64,000 nucleotides of DNA from Methylibium rhizosphaerae (GCF_006386545.1 NZ_SWAR01000006.1:124001-188000); one strand, 5' to 3'. Positions 44,102-51,651 are shown, counted from the first letter of the stretch. Program-made: numbers and translations. The notes: generated from the letters alone by a model not told the origin.

Positions 44102-45658
44102 ATGCAGAACGTTGATCACACCATGCCTGAACATCGCTTGCCCGGCATTGACGTGCAGTTGCAGCGGCCCTTTGCCGTGCAGGAGCGTCCCTGCGGCCGC
44201 CTGGTGGTCTGGCTGCTGGCCGCCACGGCGACGCGGGCCCTGTCCGCGAATGGCTCGGTGAGCGCACAGGAGCTCGCAGCCCAGGTGGGATCCGCCTCCG
44301 CGGCGCCCATGGCGGTGAGCCGTGCGTTCGGCTTTCTCGCGCAGTGCGGCCTGGCCATCGGATGGGGCGCCGACACCACGCAGGACCCGGCGACGCTGGC
44401 GCTGCGCGGCCGTGCCCGGGGGCCTTTCTGGATGCCGGTGCAGACCGCTCGCCGGCTGCGCTTCCTGATGGGAGACCGACCTGCCTCGGTGCAGGAGCTG
44501 GCACGGCTGGCCGGGGCCCCGGCCTCTTCCAGGCAAGGCCCTGCGGCAAGCCCGGCCGAGGCCGACGTGGGGGACCTCGATCGCTGGTACGCCCTGCTCG
44601 ACGCACGCCAGCGCAGCGAGGAAGGCGGCGGTGGCGCGGCGGCATCGCCGTGGCTGCAGGAGTTGCGCTATGCGCCGCATGAGCGGCTCGCGCTGGCTTG
44701 GGCCCGCTTCCATGCGGCGCGGCAGGCGCGCCGCGCCGGCGACGTGGCCGAGGCCCGGCGCGGGCTGCAGGCGCTGGTTCGCGAGCTGCATCCCGCACGA
44801 GGCGAGCGCGAGCAGGCGGCGCTCGCGCTGGCACGCATCGGCCTCGTCTGGTGCGACCACCAGGTGCGGCGCCTGGCGCAGGCCGAGGCCGGGCTGGAAC
44901 GGCTGGCGGCCGAGGCGCGGCACGAGGGCGGCGCGGTCTGGCGCATGAACTCGCGCATCGCCTGCGAATTCCACAACCTGCGGGCGCTCATCGTGAGGGC
45001 CCGGCTGCTCGAGGGCGGCGCCGGGCCGGCCGCCAGGGCCGCCCAGGTGCGCGGCGTGCTCGCAGACCTGCGCACGGCGCTGATCTGCGCGGTGGAAAGC
45101 GATGCGTTCACGCTGCTCGAAAGCGTGGCTGCCAACCTGGGCTACACGCTGTGGCTGCTCGAGGCCTGGCTGCCGCCCGAGGTGGCGGGCCGCGGCACAC
45201 GCATGGAGGCGCTGCGCTGGATGCTCCTGAGCGAATGGCTGTGCCAGCGCCACGGCCTCGCGGCCGGCTCGCCCTGGAACCTCATCAATGTGTGCCGGGT
45301 CGCGCGCGGCGCCGGCCATGCGGCCGATCAGGCCCACCTGCCGCCGCTGCCGCTGGCGCGCGTGCGCGAAGGCCTCGGCGTGACCGCGAGCCTGCTCGGG
45401 CCGCCGGCACAGGTGAGGCACTGGGCCGACGTGACCGCGGCCCTTGCCGCCAGTGCGCGGGCGCAGGCCAGCGAGTACACCCCGGTGCAGCAGGTGGCCG
45501 CACTGGTCGAACACGCCTGGCAGCTGGCGGCCCGGGGCGGCGGCAGCGCCGAACTGCAGGCAGTGCGGGCCGACGTGCTGGAGCGCCTGCCCAGGCTCGC
45601 TGGCGTGGACCGGCGGTTCTTCCGCCACGAGATCGATGGGGCCGCGCCGGCCCTCTGA
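44102..45658 (+). CDS. Unrecognised 518-residue protein divergent from the beta-lactamase
   Basis: I do not recognise this family. The N-terminal 110 residues are compatible with a winged-helix or helix-turn-helix fold (CGRLVVWLLAATATRALSAN, VSAQELAAQV, VSRAFGFLAQCGLAI). The remaining 400 residues are Ala/Leu/Arg-rich and probably all-helical, possibly TPR-like (LAWARFHAARQARRAGDVAE, EQAALALARIGLVWCDHQVR). No TM segments or signal peptide are seen. An in-frame ATG at 44123 is an alternative start. The gene is real by codon bias and length. Its divergent position, 89 bases from the beta-lactamase start, suggests a regulator (inference). Confidence 0.65.
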   Translation: MQNVDHTMPEHRLPGIDVQLQRPFAVQERPCGRLVVWLLAATATRALSANGSVSAQELAAQVGSASAAPMAVSRAFGFLAQCGLAIGWGADTTQDPATLALRGRARGPFWMPVQTARRLRFLMGDRPASVQELARLAGAPASSRQGPAASPAEADVGDLDRWYALLDARQRSEEGGGGAAASPWLQELRYAPHERLALAWARFHAARQARRAGDVAEARRGLQALVRELHPARGEREQAALALARIGLVWCDHQVRRLAQAEAGLERLAAEARHEGGAVWRMNSRIACEFHNLRALIVRARLLEGGAGPAARAAQVRGVLADLRTALICAVESDAFTLLESVAANLGYTLWLLEAWLPPEVAGRGTRMEALRWMLLSEWLCQRHGLAAGSPWNLINVCRVARGAGHAADQAHLPPLPLARVREGLGVTASLLGPPAQVRHWADVTAALAASARAQASEYTPVQQVAALVEHAWQLAARGGGSAELQAVRADVLERLPRLAGVDRRFFRHEIDGAAPAL

Positions 45659-45735
45659 ACCGGCTGCAATGTGTGACAAGCGCACGCGGTGGCCGCGCTA
45701 TCCTCGCGGGGTCTTTGTTGCCAAGAGGGGCTTCG

Positions 45736-46206
45736 ATGTCACACCTTCTCTCCGCTCGCCTGGCGAGTTCGCTGCTGATCGGCCTGTTCGCTGCGCTGCC
45801 GGCGCTGGCCGGCAGCATTCCGTCGTCGGCTTCGAGCGCGGCGTCCGACTCGGTCGGCAGCGTGTCGGATTCGCTGAGCGGCTCCAGCAAGAGTTCGTCC
45901 GAAGACAACAAGGTGGCCGAGGGCGACTACCGGGTGATCCAGGTTGCGGCGCTCGACGGCCGCCCCGGCATGCTGCGCGTGACGATGCGCGCGGTCGATC
46001 GCGCCGGCACCGACGGCGGCGAGCTCACGCTCGACCTGCCGCAGAACGCGCTCAAGCAGCGCATGCTGGCCGGCGGCGACGTGGTCAGCGCGCGCCAGCG
46101 CGCCTATGGCTACGAGTTCGCGCATGCCGACACCCGCCAGGCGTTCTTCCTGGTGCTGGCCGACGACTGGTATCGCGACCTGCAGTCGCGCCCCGTGACG
46201 CTCTGA
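45736..46206 (+). CDS. Small secreted Ser-rich protein
   Basis: A 156-residue protein with a signal peptide (LASSLLIGLFAALPALA). A serine-rich low-complexity segment (residues about 26-57: SSASSAASDSVGSVSDSL...) is followed by a folded part containing VAEGDYRVIQVAALDG, MLRVTMRAV and AFFLVLADDWYRDLQSR. The ATG at 45736 has AAGAGGGG upstream. No family was recognised. Two bases separate its stop from the TTG of the DUF2145 gene, so the two are an operon and probably work together in the envelope. Confidence 0.72.
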   Translation: MSHLLSARLASSLLIGLFAALPALAGSIPSSASSAASDSVGSVSDSLSGSSKSSSEDNKVAEGDYRVIQVAALDGRPGMLRVTMRAVDRAGTDGGELTLDLPQNALKQRMLAGGDVVSARQRAYGYEFAHADTRQAFFLVLADDWYRDLQSRPVTL

Positions 46207-46208
46207 GC

Positions 46209-47114
46209 TTGCTGCGCTCCTGTCTGGTGGCCGCCTGCCTGGCGGCCGGCGCCGCGGCCGTGCCCGCCGCGGCGGAGTCGCTGCAGCTGTGCGACCGTTC
46301 GCCGCCCATGACGGCGCAGCAGCAGGACAAGCTGCTGCGCTTCGCCGCACTCGTGCGGCAGGAGCTCGATGCCTCCGGCGCCCGGCTGGCGCTGGTGGCG
46401 CGCTCCGGTCTCGACCTGGACCGTTTCGCGGTGCGCTATTCGCATGCCGGCCTCAGCCTGAAGGCCAACCGCAACACGCCCTGGTCGGTGCGGCAGCTCT
46501 ACTATTCGTGCGACGAGCGGCGGCCACGGCTGTTCGACCAGGGCCTGCCGGGTTTCCTGTTCGGCACCGACGACCCGACGCTGGGCTACATCTCGGTGGT
46601 GTTGCTGCCCGACGAGCCGGCTGCGGCACTGGAGGCGGCCGCGCTCGACAACGCGCGGGCGTTGCGGCTGCTCGCCGCCACCTACAGCGCCAACGCCTAC
46701 CCGTGGAGCCTGCGCTACCAGAACTGCAACCAGTGGGTGGCCGAGTTGCTGGCGGCGGCCTGGGGTGGGTTCTCCGATGGCGACGACCTGCGCGCCCAGG
46801 CCCAGCACTGGCTGAACCTGCAGGGTTATGAACCGCCGCCGGTGGACGTGGGCTCGCACCTGCTGATGTTTGCCGCGCAGTTCGTGCCCTTCGTGCACCT
46901 GGACGACCACCCCGAGGCCGACCGCTTCGCGCTGAAGCTGCGCGTCAGCCTGCCGGCTGCGATCGAAGGCTTCGTGCACCAGCGGCTGCCGGCCGCGCAG
47001 CGGCTGGAGTTCTGCCACGACGGCGCGCGCATGGTGATGCGCCGCGGCTGGGGGGCGCCCCTGCCCGATGGCTGCCGGCCCGAGGCCGGCGACACCGTCA
47101 TCGCGCTGGACTGA
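46209..47114 (+). CDS. DUF2145 exported protein
   Basis: A 301-residue protein of the DUF2145 family. The best start is the TTG at 46209, just after the previous stop. It gives a signal peptide (LLRSCLVAACLAAGAAAVPA). The mature part has CDRSPPMTAQQQDKLLRFAA, RYSHAGLSLKANRNTPWSVR, QLYYSCDERRPRLFDQGLPG and YQNCNQWVAELLAAAWG. The Cys, His and Asn residues near HAGLS and NCNQWV recall cysteine-peptidase-like (NlpC/P60-type) folds, but this is only a guess. The last 17 bases overlap the convergent phnN end. Confidence 0.78.
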   Translation: MLRSCLVAACLAAGAAAVPAAAESLQLCDRSPPMTAQQQDKLLRFAALVRQELDASGARLALVARSGLDLDRFAVRYSHAGLSLKANRNTPWSVRQLYYSCDERRPRLFDQGLPGFLFGTDDPTLGYISVVLLPDEPAAALEAAALDNARALRLLAATYSANAYPWSLRYQNCNQWVAELLAAAWGGFSDGDDLRAQAQHWLNLQGYEPPPVDVGSHLLMFAAQFVPFVHLDDHPEADRFALKLRVSLPAAIEGFVHQRLPAAQRLEFCHDGARMVMRRGWGAPLPDGCRPEAGDTVIALD

Positions 47115-47676
47115 CGCAGCGCCACCAGGCCTGCAGGCGCTGCGCGGCAGCCCGCACGTCGCCGGTGTTGTGCACCACGAAGTCCGCGTTCGAGGGCGGC
47201 ACCAGTCGAGCCAGGCGTGCCTGCACCGCCGCTGCGTCTTCGCGGGCCCTGTGCGCCAGGCGCTGCGCCAGCAGGGGCGCGGGCGCGGTGATCTCCACCA
47301 CCCGTGCGGCCGGCGCCGCGGCGAGCAGCGCCGGCAGGTGCGCACGCGATGCGTTGACGACCACCCAGCGGCCCTGCTGCAGCGGCTGCAGGTCGCGCGA
47401 GCGCACGCCGTAGAACAGGCCGTGCGCCTGCCAGTGCAGCACCAGCTCGCCGGCGTTGCGCAATGCGATGAAGGTGGCTTCGTCCACCGGCTCGTGGGCC
47501 TCGCCGCCCGGGTCTGCGGCGCGGGTGATCACGCGCCGCGCATGGTGGGGGGCCATCGCCTCACCGTAGGCCGACGACAGCAGCAGGGCGCGCCACGCGT
47601 TCAGCACGCTGTCCTTGCCGGCGCCCGAGGGGCCCACCACCGCCAGCAGGCGTTCGCTGTGGGCGATGGGCTGCAT
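47098..47676 (-). CDS. phnN: Ribose 1,5-bisphosphate phosphokinase PhnN
   Basis: A 192-residue P-loop kinase that converts ribose 1,5-bisphosphate to PRPP at the end of the C-P lyase pathway. It has Walker A VVGPSGAGKDSVL, RRVITRAADPGGEAHEPVDE, FYGVRSRDLQPLQQGRWVVV, NASRAHLPAL and NADFVVHNTGDV, all matching PhnN and guanylate-kinase-like relatives. ATG at 47676 starts 4 bases after the DUF1045 stop; a GTG at 47688 overlapping that stop is an alternative. It is the last gene of the phnF-DUF1045-phnN unit. Confidence 0.92.
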   Translation of the reverse strand: MQPIAHSERLLAVVGPSGAGKDSVLNAWRALLLSSAYGEAMAPHHARRVITRAADPGGEAHEPVDEATFIALRNAGELVLHWQAHGLFYGVRSRDLQPLQQGRWVVVNASRAHLPALLAAAPAARVVEITAPAPLLAQRLAHRAREDAAAVQARLARLVPPSNADFVVHNTGDVRAAAQRLQAWWRCVSPAR

Positions 47677-47680
47677 GCCG

Positions 47681-48355
47681 TCAGCCACCGGCGCCCACCG
47701 GAAGGCGATGCGCCAGCACGAACGGCTCGCCGGCAGCCGGCTCGACGAACACGCACAGCGCATCGCAGGCAGGCGGGGTGCCGAGCGCCGGTGCGAAGTG
47801 CGCCCGGGCACGCTGCACCAGCGTCTGCCGCTGCCCATCGTCTGCCAGCGTGTCGGTCAGCGTCATGTGAAAGCGCCATTGCGACAGCACATGGGCATAG
47901 CCCCAGCGCGCCAGCAGCGCGCGCTGTTCATCGCTCATCGGCTGGCTTTCACGCCGGGCGATCTCTGCGGCGGCGGGCGGGGCGCGAAACGGGTCGAGCT
48001 GCTGCACGCAATCGTCGGCCAGGCACTGCAGCGGATGTGTGGGGTCGAGCGGCTGCACCGGCCGCAACGCCACGAAACCGGCCAGCGTGTCCACCTGGAG
48101 CGCGGGCAGGGTGAAAGGCCGGCGCCGCTGCGCCAGGGCGCGTGCCGCCTGCAGCAGGTCGGCCTCCCGGTATGGCGGCTTGAGCCGCATCGGCGGCTTC
48201 AGCGTGGCATGGAAGCCGTAGCGCCAGGGGTCCCGGGCGAAGGCGGGGGCACGGCCGAACGCCCGGCCGGCGCCCGGGTCGCGACCGAGCCATTCGCAGC
48301 CGGCCTGCCAGAGCGGGTGGTCTTCCGGCGGGGCGTAGTAGAGGGCGAACCTCAT
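47681..48355 (-). CDS. DUF1045 phosphonate-metabolism protein (2H-phosphoesterase-like)
   Basis: A 224-residue protein of the DUF1045 family, found near phn genes in alpha- and betaproteobacteria. It has two HxT motifs, YGFHATLKPP (His49, Thr51) and WRFHMTLTDT (His163, Thr165), the signature of 2H phosphoesterases, which open cyclic or 2'-5' phosphodiesters. The ATG at 48355 overlaps the phnF stop (ATGA). Because no phnP is seen in the window, this protein is a candidate for opening 5-phosphoribosyl 1,2-cyclic phosphate (inference). Confidence 0.85.
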   Translation of the reverse strand: MRFALYYAPPEDHPLWQAGCEWLGRDPGAGRAFGRAPAFARDPWRYGFHATLKPPMRLKPPYREADLLQAARALAQRRRPFTLPALQVDTLAGFVALRPVQPLDPTHPLQCLADDCVQQLDPFRAPPAAAEIARRESQPMSDEQRALLARWGYAHVLSQWRFHMTLTDTLADDGQRQTLVQRARAHFAPALGTPPACDALCVFVEPAAGEPFVLAHRLPVGAGG

Positions 48356-49338
48356 GCGGCTTCCGGCTCCACCGTGAGCTGCACCGCGTCGGCTGCGAAC
48401 AGCGTGATGCCGGCCTCGACCGGCGTGCCGTCGAGGTCGGCGTTGGTGTAGCTCACCACCAGCACCGGCTGGGTGACCGGCCGGGCCAGCGCGTCGGCCT
48501 CGGCCGCGGTCGGCAGGCGGCACGAGATGCTGCTGCGCACGCGGGTGTAGTCGGCCAGGCCCAGGCGCCTGAGCGCGGCGGTGATGGAGCCCTCCGCCTC
48601 GAAAGCGGCCGCGATGCCGGCCAGCCGCGGGCACGGGTACGCGCAGGTGCTGATGCCGATGGGCCGCCCACGCACCGAGGCGCGCGTGTAGATGATCTCC
48701 ACCTGGCTGCGCGCCCCCACCTTCAGCGCCTGGGCCCAGTCGCCGGCCTCGGCGGTTTCGTGGCCCAGCAGCTCCCGCTTCGCCCGTTCGCCGGCCTCGG
48801 CCAGGTTTTCGGAAAGCCGGGTGCGGCGTTGCAGCGCGTAGTCGAGCACCAGCTCGCGCACATAGGTGCCGCTGCCGTGCAGCACCTTCACGAAACCTTC
48901 GCGGGCCAGGGCCTGCACCGCCTGGCGCAGCGTGTGGCGGTTCACGCCGAAGCGTTGCGCCAGCAGCGTCTCGTTGGGCAGGCGCTCGCCAGGGGCGATG
49001 CGGCCGGCCGAGATGTCCTCGCGCAGTTGGGCGGCAATCGCTTCCCAGATTGACGACACCCCGCCCGCCGGGTACGGCGAGCGACCCTCCGAGAGGGTCG
49101 GGCCTTGCTTGGGGCGGCCCGGCGCGGCGGCCCGGGGGGATGACGACACCCCGCTCGCCGCGTACGGCGAGCGACCCTCCGAGAGGGTCGGGCCTTGCTT
49201 GGGACGGCCCTGCGCGGCGGCCGGGGGGGATGACGACACCCCGCCCGCCGCAGGCGTCGGGCGACCCTCCGAGAGGGTGGGGCCTTGCTTGGGGCGGCCC
49301 TGCGCGGCGGCCCGGGGGGATCGAGTTGCGGCTTTCAA
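48352..49338 (-). CDS. phnF: PhnF, GntR/HutC-family repressor with N-terminal repeat expansion
   Basis: A GntR/HutC regulator. The winged helix starts near residue 96 (IWEAIAAQLREDISAGRI, LAQRFGVNRHTLRQAVQALA, VLHGSGTYV) and is followed by a UTRA effector domain. Normal PhnF proteins are about 240 residues with the helix-turn-helix almost at the N-terminus. Here about 90 extra residues, three copies of a 30-residue Pro/Gly/Ser-rich unit, lie in front. I use the TTG at 49338, which has GAAGGT six bases upstream. A GTG at 49377 would add 13 residues but would put the Pho-box-like site inside the gene. PhnF represses phn genes. Confidence 0.85.
   Translation of the reverse strand: MKAATRSPRAAAQGRPKQGPTLSEGRPTPAAGGVSSSPPAAAQGRPKQGPTLSEGRSPYAASGVSSSPRAAAPGRPKQGPTLSEGRSPYPAGGVSSIWEAIAAQLREDISAGRIAPGERLPNETLLAQRFGVNRHTLRQAVQALAREGFVKVLHGSGTYVRELVLDYALQRRTRLSENLAEAGERAKRELLGHETAEAGDWAQALKVGARSQVEIIYTRASVRGRPIGISTCAYPCPRLAGIAAAFEAEGSITAALRRLGLADYTRVRSSISCRLPTAAEADALARPVTQPVLVVSYTNADLDGTPVEAGITLFAADAVQLTVEPEAA
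49051..49320. repeat. Three 90-bp tandem repeats inside the 5' part of phnF
   Basis: Units are 49051-49140, 49141-49230 and 49231-49320, each starting TGACGACACCCCG and each holding the hairpin CCCTC-CGA-GAGGG and a GGGCCTTGCTTGGG segment. They differ at only a few positions. The 90-base length keeps phnF in frame on the minus strand (unit near RPKQGPTLSEGR). The composition is that of an extragenic palindromic element, so it probably inserted near the phnF start and then amplified. Confidence 0.92.
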
Positions 49339-49355
49339 TGGATGACCTTCTGCAT

Positions 49356-49389
49356 GAGTCAAGAAATTGTCACGCACCGTCCGGATACT
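49356..49389 (+). promoter_or_regulatory. Pho-box-like site and possible -10 for phnG
   Basis: GAGTCAAGAAATTGTCAC (49356-49373) has two GTCA cores 11 bp apart with an A-rich spacer and agrees at 12 of 18 positions with CTGTCATAAATCTGTCAC, the E. coli Pho-box pattern. GATACT at 49384-49389 begins 10 bases after it, the spacing expected for the -10 of a PhoB-activated promoter. It lies 50-70 bases upstream of phnG. Confidence 0.6.
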
Positions 49390-49403
49390 TGCGGCATCAT
49401 AGA

Positions 49404-49417
49404 GTCATCTAGATGAC
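49404..49417. promoter_or_regulatory. Palindrome GTCATCTAGATGAC, probable PhnF operator (phnG/phnF)
   Basis: This perfect 14-bp palindrome is six bases before the phnG ATG and between the divergent phnF and phnG genes. The same 12-bp core occurs upstream of phnC at 28880-28891. A repressor bound here would cover the phnG start region downstream of the Pho-box-like promoter. Confidence 0.72.
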
Positions 49418-49423
49418 ATTGCG

Positions 49424-49894
49424 ATGACCCAGAACACCGAAGACACCTCGGCACAACGCCGCCGTTGGCTGGCCGTGCTGGCCCACGCGCCGCGGCAGGC
49501 GCTGGCGCACCATGCGCCGCCGGTGCTGGCCGACCACCGATTCGAATGGCTGCGACGGCCGGAGGTCGGGCTCGCCATGGTGCGCGCGCGCATCGGCAAT
49601 GCCGGTGACCGGTTCAACCTCGGCGAGGCCACGGTCACACGCTGCGCGGCGCGCATCGAACTCGGCGGCGCCGTCGCCGTGGGCGTCGGCTACCTGCTCG
49701 GGCGCGACGTGCAACGCGCCGAATGGGTCGCCGGGCTCGATGCGCTGCTGCAGCTGCCGTCGCAGCAGGCGCTGCTGCTGCAGACCGTGATCGCACCGCT
49801 GGCCGAAGCCGCCGCCGAGACGCGGCGCCGCCGTGAGCTGCGCACCGCCGCCAGCCGCGTGCGGTTCTACACCTTGCAGACGGAGGCAGCGTGA
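49424..49894 (+). CDS. phnG: C-P lyase core subunit PhnG
   Basis: A 156-residue subunit of the PhnGHIJ complex that, with PhnI, couples phosphonate to ATP ribose. It has RRRWLAVLAHAPRQAL, LRRPEVGLAMVRARIGNAGD, FNLGEATVTRCAARIELGG and GVGYLLGRDVQRAEW, all PhnG-typical. It is the first gene of the plus-strand phn operon. The ATG at 49424 lies just downstream of the palindrome. The stop overlaps phnH by GTGA. Confidence 0.95.
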   Translation: MTQNTEDTSAQRRRWLAVLAHAPRQALAHHAPPVLADHRFEWLRRPEVGLAMVRARIGNAGDRFNLGEATVTRCAARIELGGAVAVGVGYLLGRDVQRAEWVAGLDALLQLPSQQALLLQTVIAPLAEAAAETRRRRELRTAASRVRFYTLQTEAA

Positions 49895-50556
49895 CGACCG
49901 ACATGGCGGCCGCCGGCACGGTGGACCTGGCTCGCATCCCCACCGGCTTCGCCGACCCGGTGCACGATGCGCAGGCCGTGTTCCGCGTCGTGCTCGAAGC
50001 GCTCAGCCGGCCCGGGCGGGTGCAGGCGCTGCCGGGCCCCGTGCATCAGCCGCTGGGCCGCCCCGCCGCGTTGAAGCCGGCGCTCGCGGCGGCCTTGCTG
50101 GCGCTGCTGGATGCGCAGACCAGCCTGTGGCTGAGCCCCGCGCTGGCCGCCGGCGGCGAGGTGCAGGCCTGGCTGCGTTTCCACACCGGCACCCGCTTCG
50201 CCGACCGCCCCGAAGCGGCCGACTTCGCCGCGGCGTGTGCCGACGAGGTGGACGCGGGACTGCTGCGCCGACTGCCGGCCGGCAGCGACGAAGCGCCCCA
50301 CACCAGCGCCACGCTGCTTGTCGAGGTGGCTTCGCTGCAGGCGTCCGGCGGGCCGTCGCCATGCCTGCGCCTGAGCGGCCCGGGCATCGAGCACGAACAC
50401 CGGCTGTCGGCCGGCGGGCTGCCGCACGGCTTCTGGCGCGAGCGCATCGAGCAGCAGCAGGACTTCCCCTGCGGCGTGGACCTGCTGCTGTGCCACGACA
50501 CGCGCGTGGCCGGGCTGCCGCGCTCCACCGCGGTTTTCCTGCTGCCGGAGGGCTGA
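49891..50556 (+). CDS. phnH: C-P lyase core subunit PhnH
   Basis: A 221-residue PhnH subunit. Motifs are IPTGFADPVHDAQAVFRVVL, EALSRPGRVQALPG, LALLDAQTSLWLSP and GPGIEHEHRL. The C-terminal part ends FPCGVDLLLCHDTRVAGLPR. It is slightly longer than the E. coli protein (194 residues). The start is GTG at 49891, overlapping the phnG stop. PhnH forms a dimer within the core complex; its exact catalytic part is unclear even in E. coli. Confidence 0.94.
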   Translation: MTTDMAAAGTVDLARIPTGFADPVHDAQAVFRVVLEALSRPGRVQALPGPVHQPLGRPAALKPALAAALLALLDAQTSLWLSPALAAGGEVQAWLRFHTGTRFADRPEAADFAAACADEVDAGLLRRLPAGSDEAPHTSATLLVEVASLQASGGPSPCLRLSGPGIEHEHRLSAGGLPHGFWRERIEQQQDFPCGVDLLLCHDTRVAGLPRSTAVFLLPEG

Positions 50557-50559
50557 TCC

Positions 50560-51651
50560 ATGTACGTGGCCGTCAAGGGAGGTGAAGCCGCGATCGCCGC
50601 ATCGCTGCGCCTGCTCGACGAGGCGCGGCGCGGCGACCCGGCCGTGCGCGAGCTCGAGGTGGCGCAGGTCCGCGAGCAGCTCGGCCTGCTGGTCGACCGG
50701 GTGATGGCCGAGGGCTCGCTCTACGACCCCGAACTCGCGGCGCTGGCGCTGAAGCAGGCGCGCGGCGACGCCATCGAGGCGACCTTCCTGCTGCGGGCCT
50801 ACCGCACCACGCTGCCGCGGCTTTGCTACAGCGAACCGGTGGACACCGACCGCATGCAGGTGCAGCGGCGCGTGTCGGCCATCTTCAAGGACCTGCCGGG
50901 CGGCCAGCTGCTGGGCGCCACCTTCGACTACACCCAGCGGCTGCTCGACTTCGGCTTGCTCGACAGCGGCGAGGCTGTCCGCCATGAAGAAGCCGCGCCG
51001 GCGCTCGAGCCGGCCGGCGTGCCGCCGGCATTGCAGCGGCTGGTGCAGGAAGGGCTGGTCGAGCCGGCCGTGCCGAGCCAGGGCGACCCGGAGCCGGCCG
51101 ACATCACGCGTGAACCGCCGGTCTATCCGATGGACCGCGCCGCGCGCCTGCAGATGCTGGCGCGCGCCGACGAGGGCTGGGTGCTCGGCCTGGGCTATTC
51201 GTCGCAGCGCGGCTATGCCAGCACGCACCCGTTCGCCGGCGAGATACGCGCGGGCCTGGTGCCGCTGGAACTGGTGCCCGACGAGCTGGGCTTCGCCATC
51301 GAGGTGGGGGAGATCGAGCTCACCGAATGCCAGATGGTCAACCAGTTCGTGGGCAGCGCCACCGCGCCGGCGCAGTTCACACGAGGCTACGGCCTGGTGT
51401 TCGGCGAGGGCGAGCGCAAGGCGATGGCGATGTCGCTGGTCGACCGGGTGCTGCGGGCCGGCGAGTTCGGCGAAGAGATCACCAGCCCCGCGCAGCAGCA
51501 GGAATTCGCCCTGCCGCACGGCGACAACGTCGAGGCCTCGGGTTTCGTGCAGCACCTGAAGCTGCCGCACTACGTGACCTTCGAATCGGAGCTGCAGATG
51601 GTTCGCGCGCTGCGCAGCGCGGCCGGCCGCGCAGAGGAGGAGGCCGCATGA
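50560..51651 (+). CDS. phnI: C-P lyase core subunit PhnI
   Basis: A 363-residue subunit. In E. coli, PhnI with GHL forms the ribose-phosphonate bond; alone it is a purine nucleosidase. It has MYVAVKGGEAAIAASLRLLD at the start, QLGLLVDRVMAEGSLYDPEL, ALKQARGDAIEATFLLRAYR, RRVSAIFKDLPGGQLLGATF, GYSSQRGYASTHPFAGEIR and VEVGEIELTECQMV-type sequence. The length is close to that of E. coli (354). It starts 3 bases after phnH and overlaps phnJ (ATGA). Confidence 0.96.
   Translation: MYVAVKGGEAAIAASLRLLDEARRGDPAVRELEVAQVREQLGLLVDRVMAEGSLYDPELAALALKQARGDAIEATFLLRAYRTTLPRLCYSEPVDTDRMQVQRRVSAIFKDLPGGQLLGATFDYTQRLLDFGLLDSGEAVRHEEAAPALEPAGVPPALQRLVQEGLVEPAVPSQGDPEPADITREPPVYPMDRAARLQMLARADEGWVLGLGYSSQRGYASTHPFAGEIRAGLVPLELVPDELGFAIEVGEIELTECQMVNQFVGSATAPAQFTRGYGLVFGEGERKAMAMSLVDRVLRAGEFGEEITSPAQQQEFALPHGDNVEASGFVQHLKLPHYVTFESELQMVRALRSAAGRAEEEAA

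Noticed and set aside
44102-45658. An AmpR/PenR-type regulator beside the beta-lactamase
   Set aside because: The protein has no LysR N-terminal helix-turn-helix pattern and is far longer than LysR proteins.
49051-49320. The 90-bp repeats as a CRISPR array or insertion sequence
   Set aside because: The whole unit is repeated without unique spacers, and there is no transposase or terminal inverted repeat.
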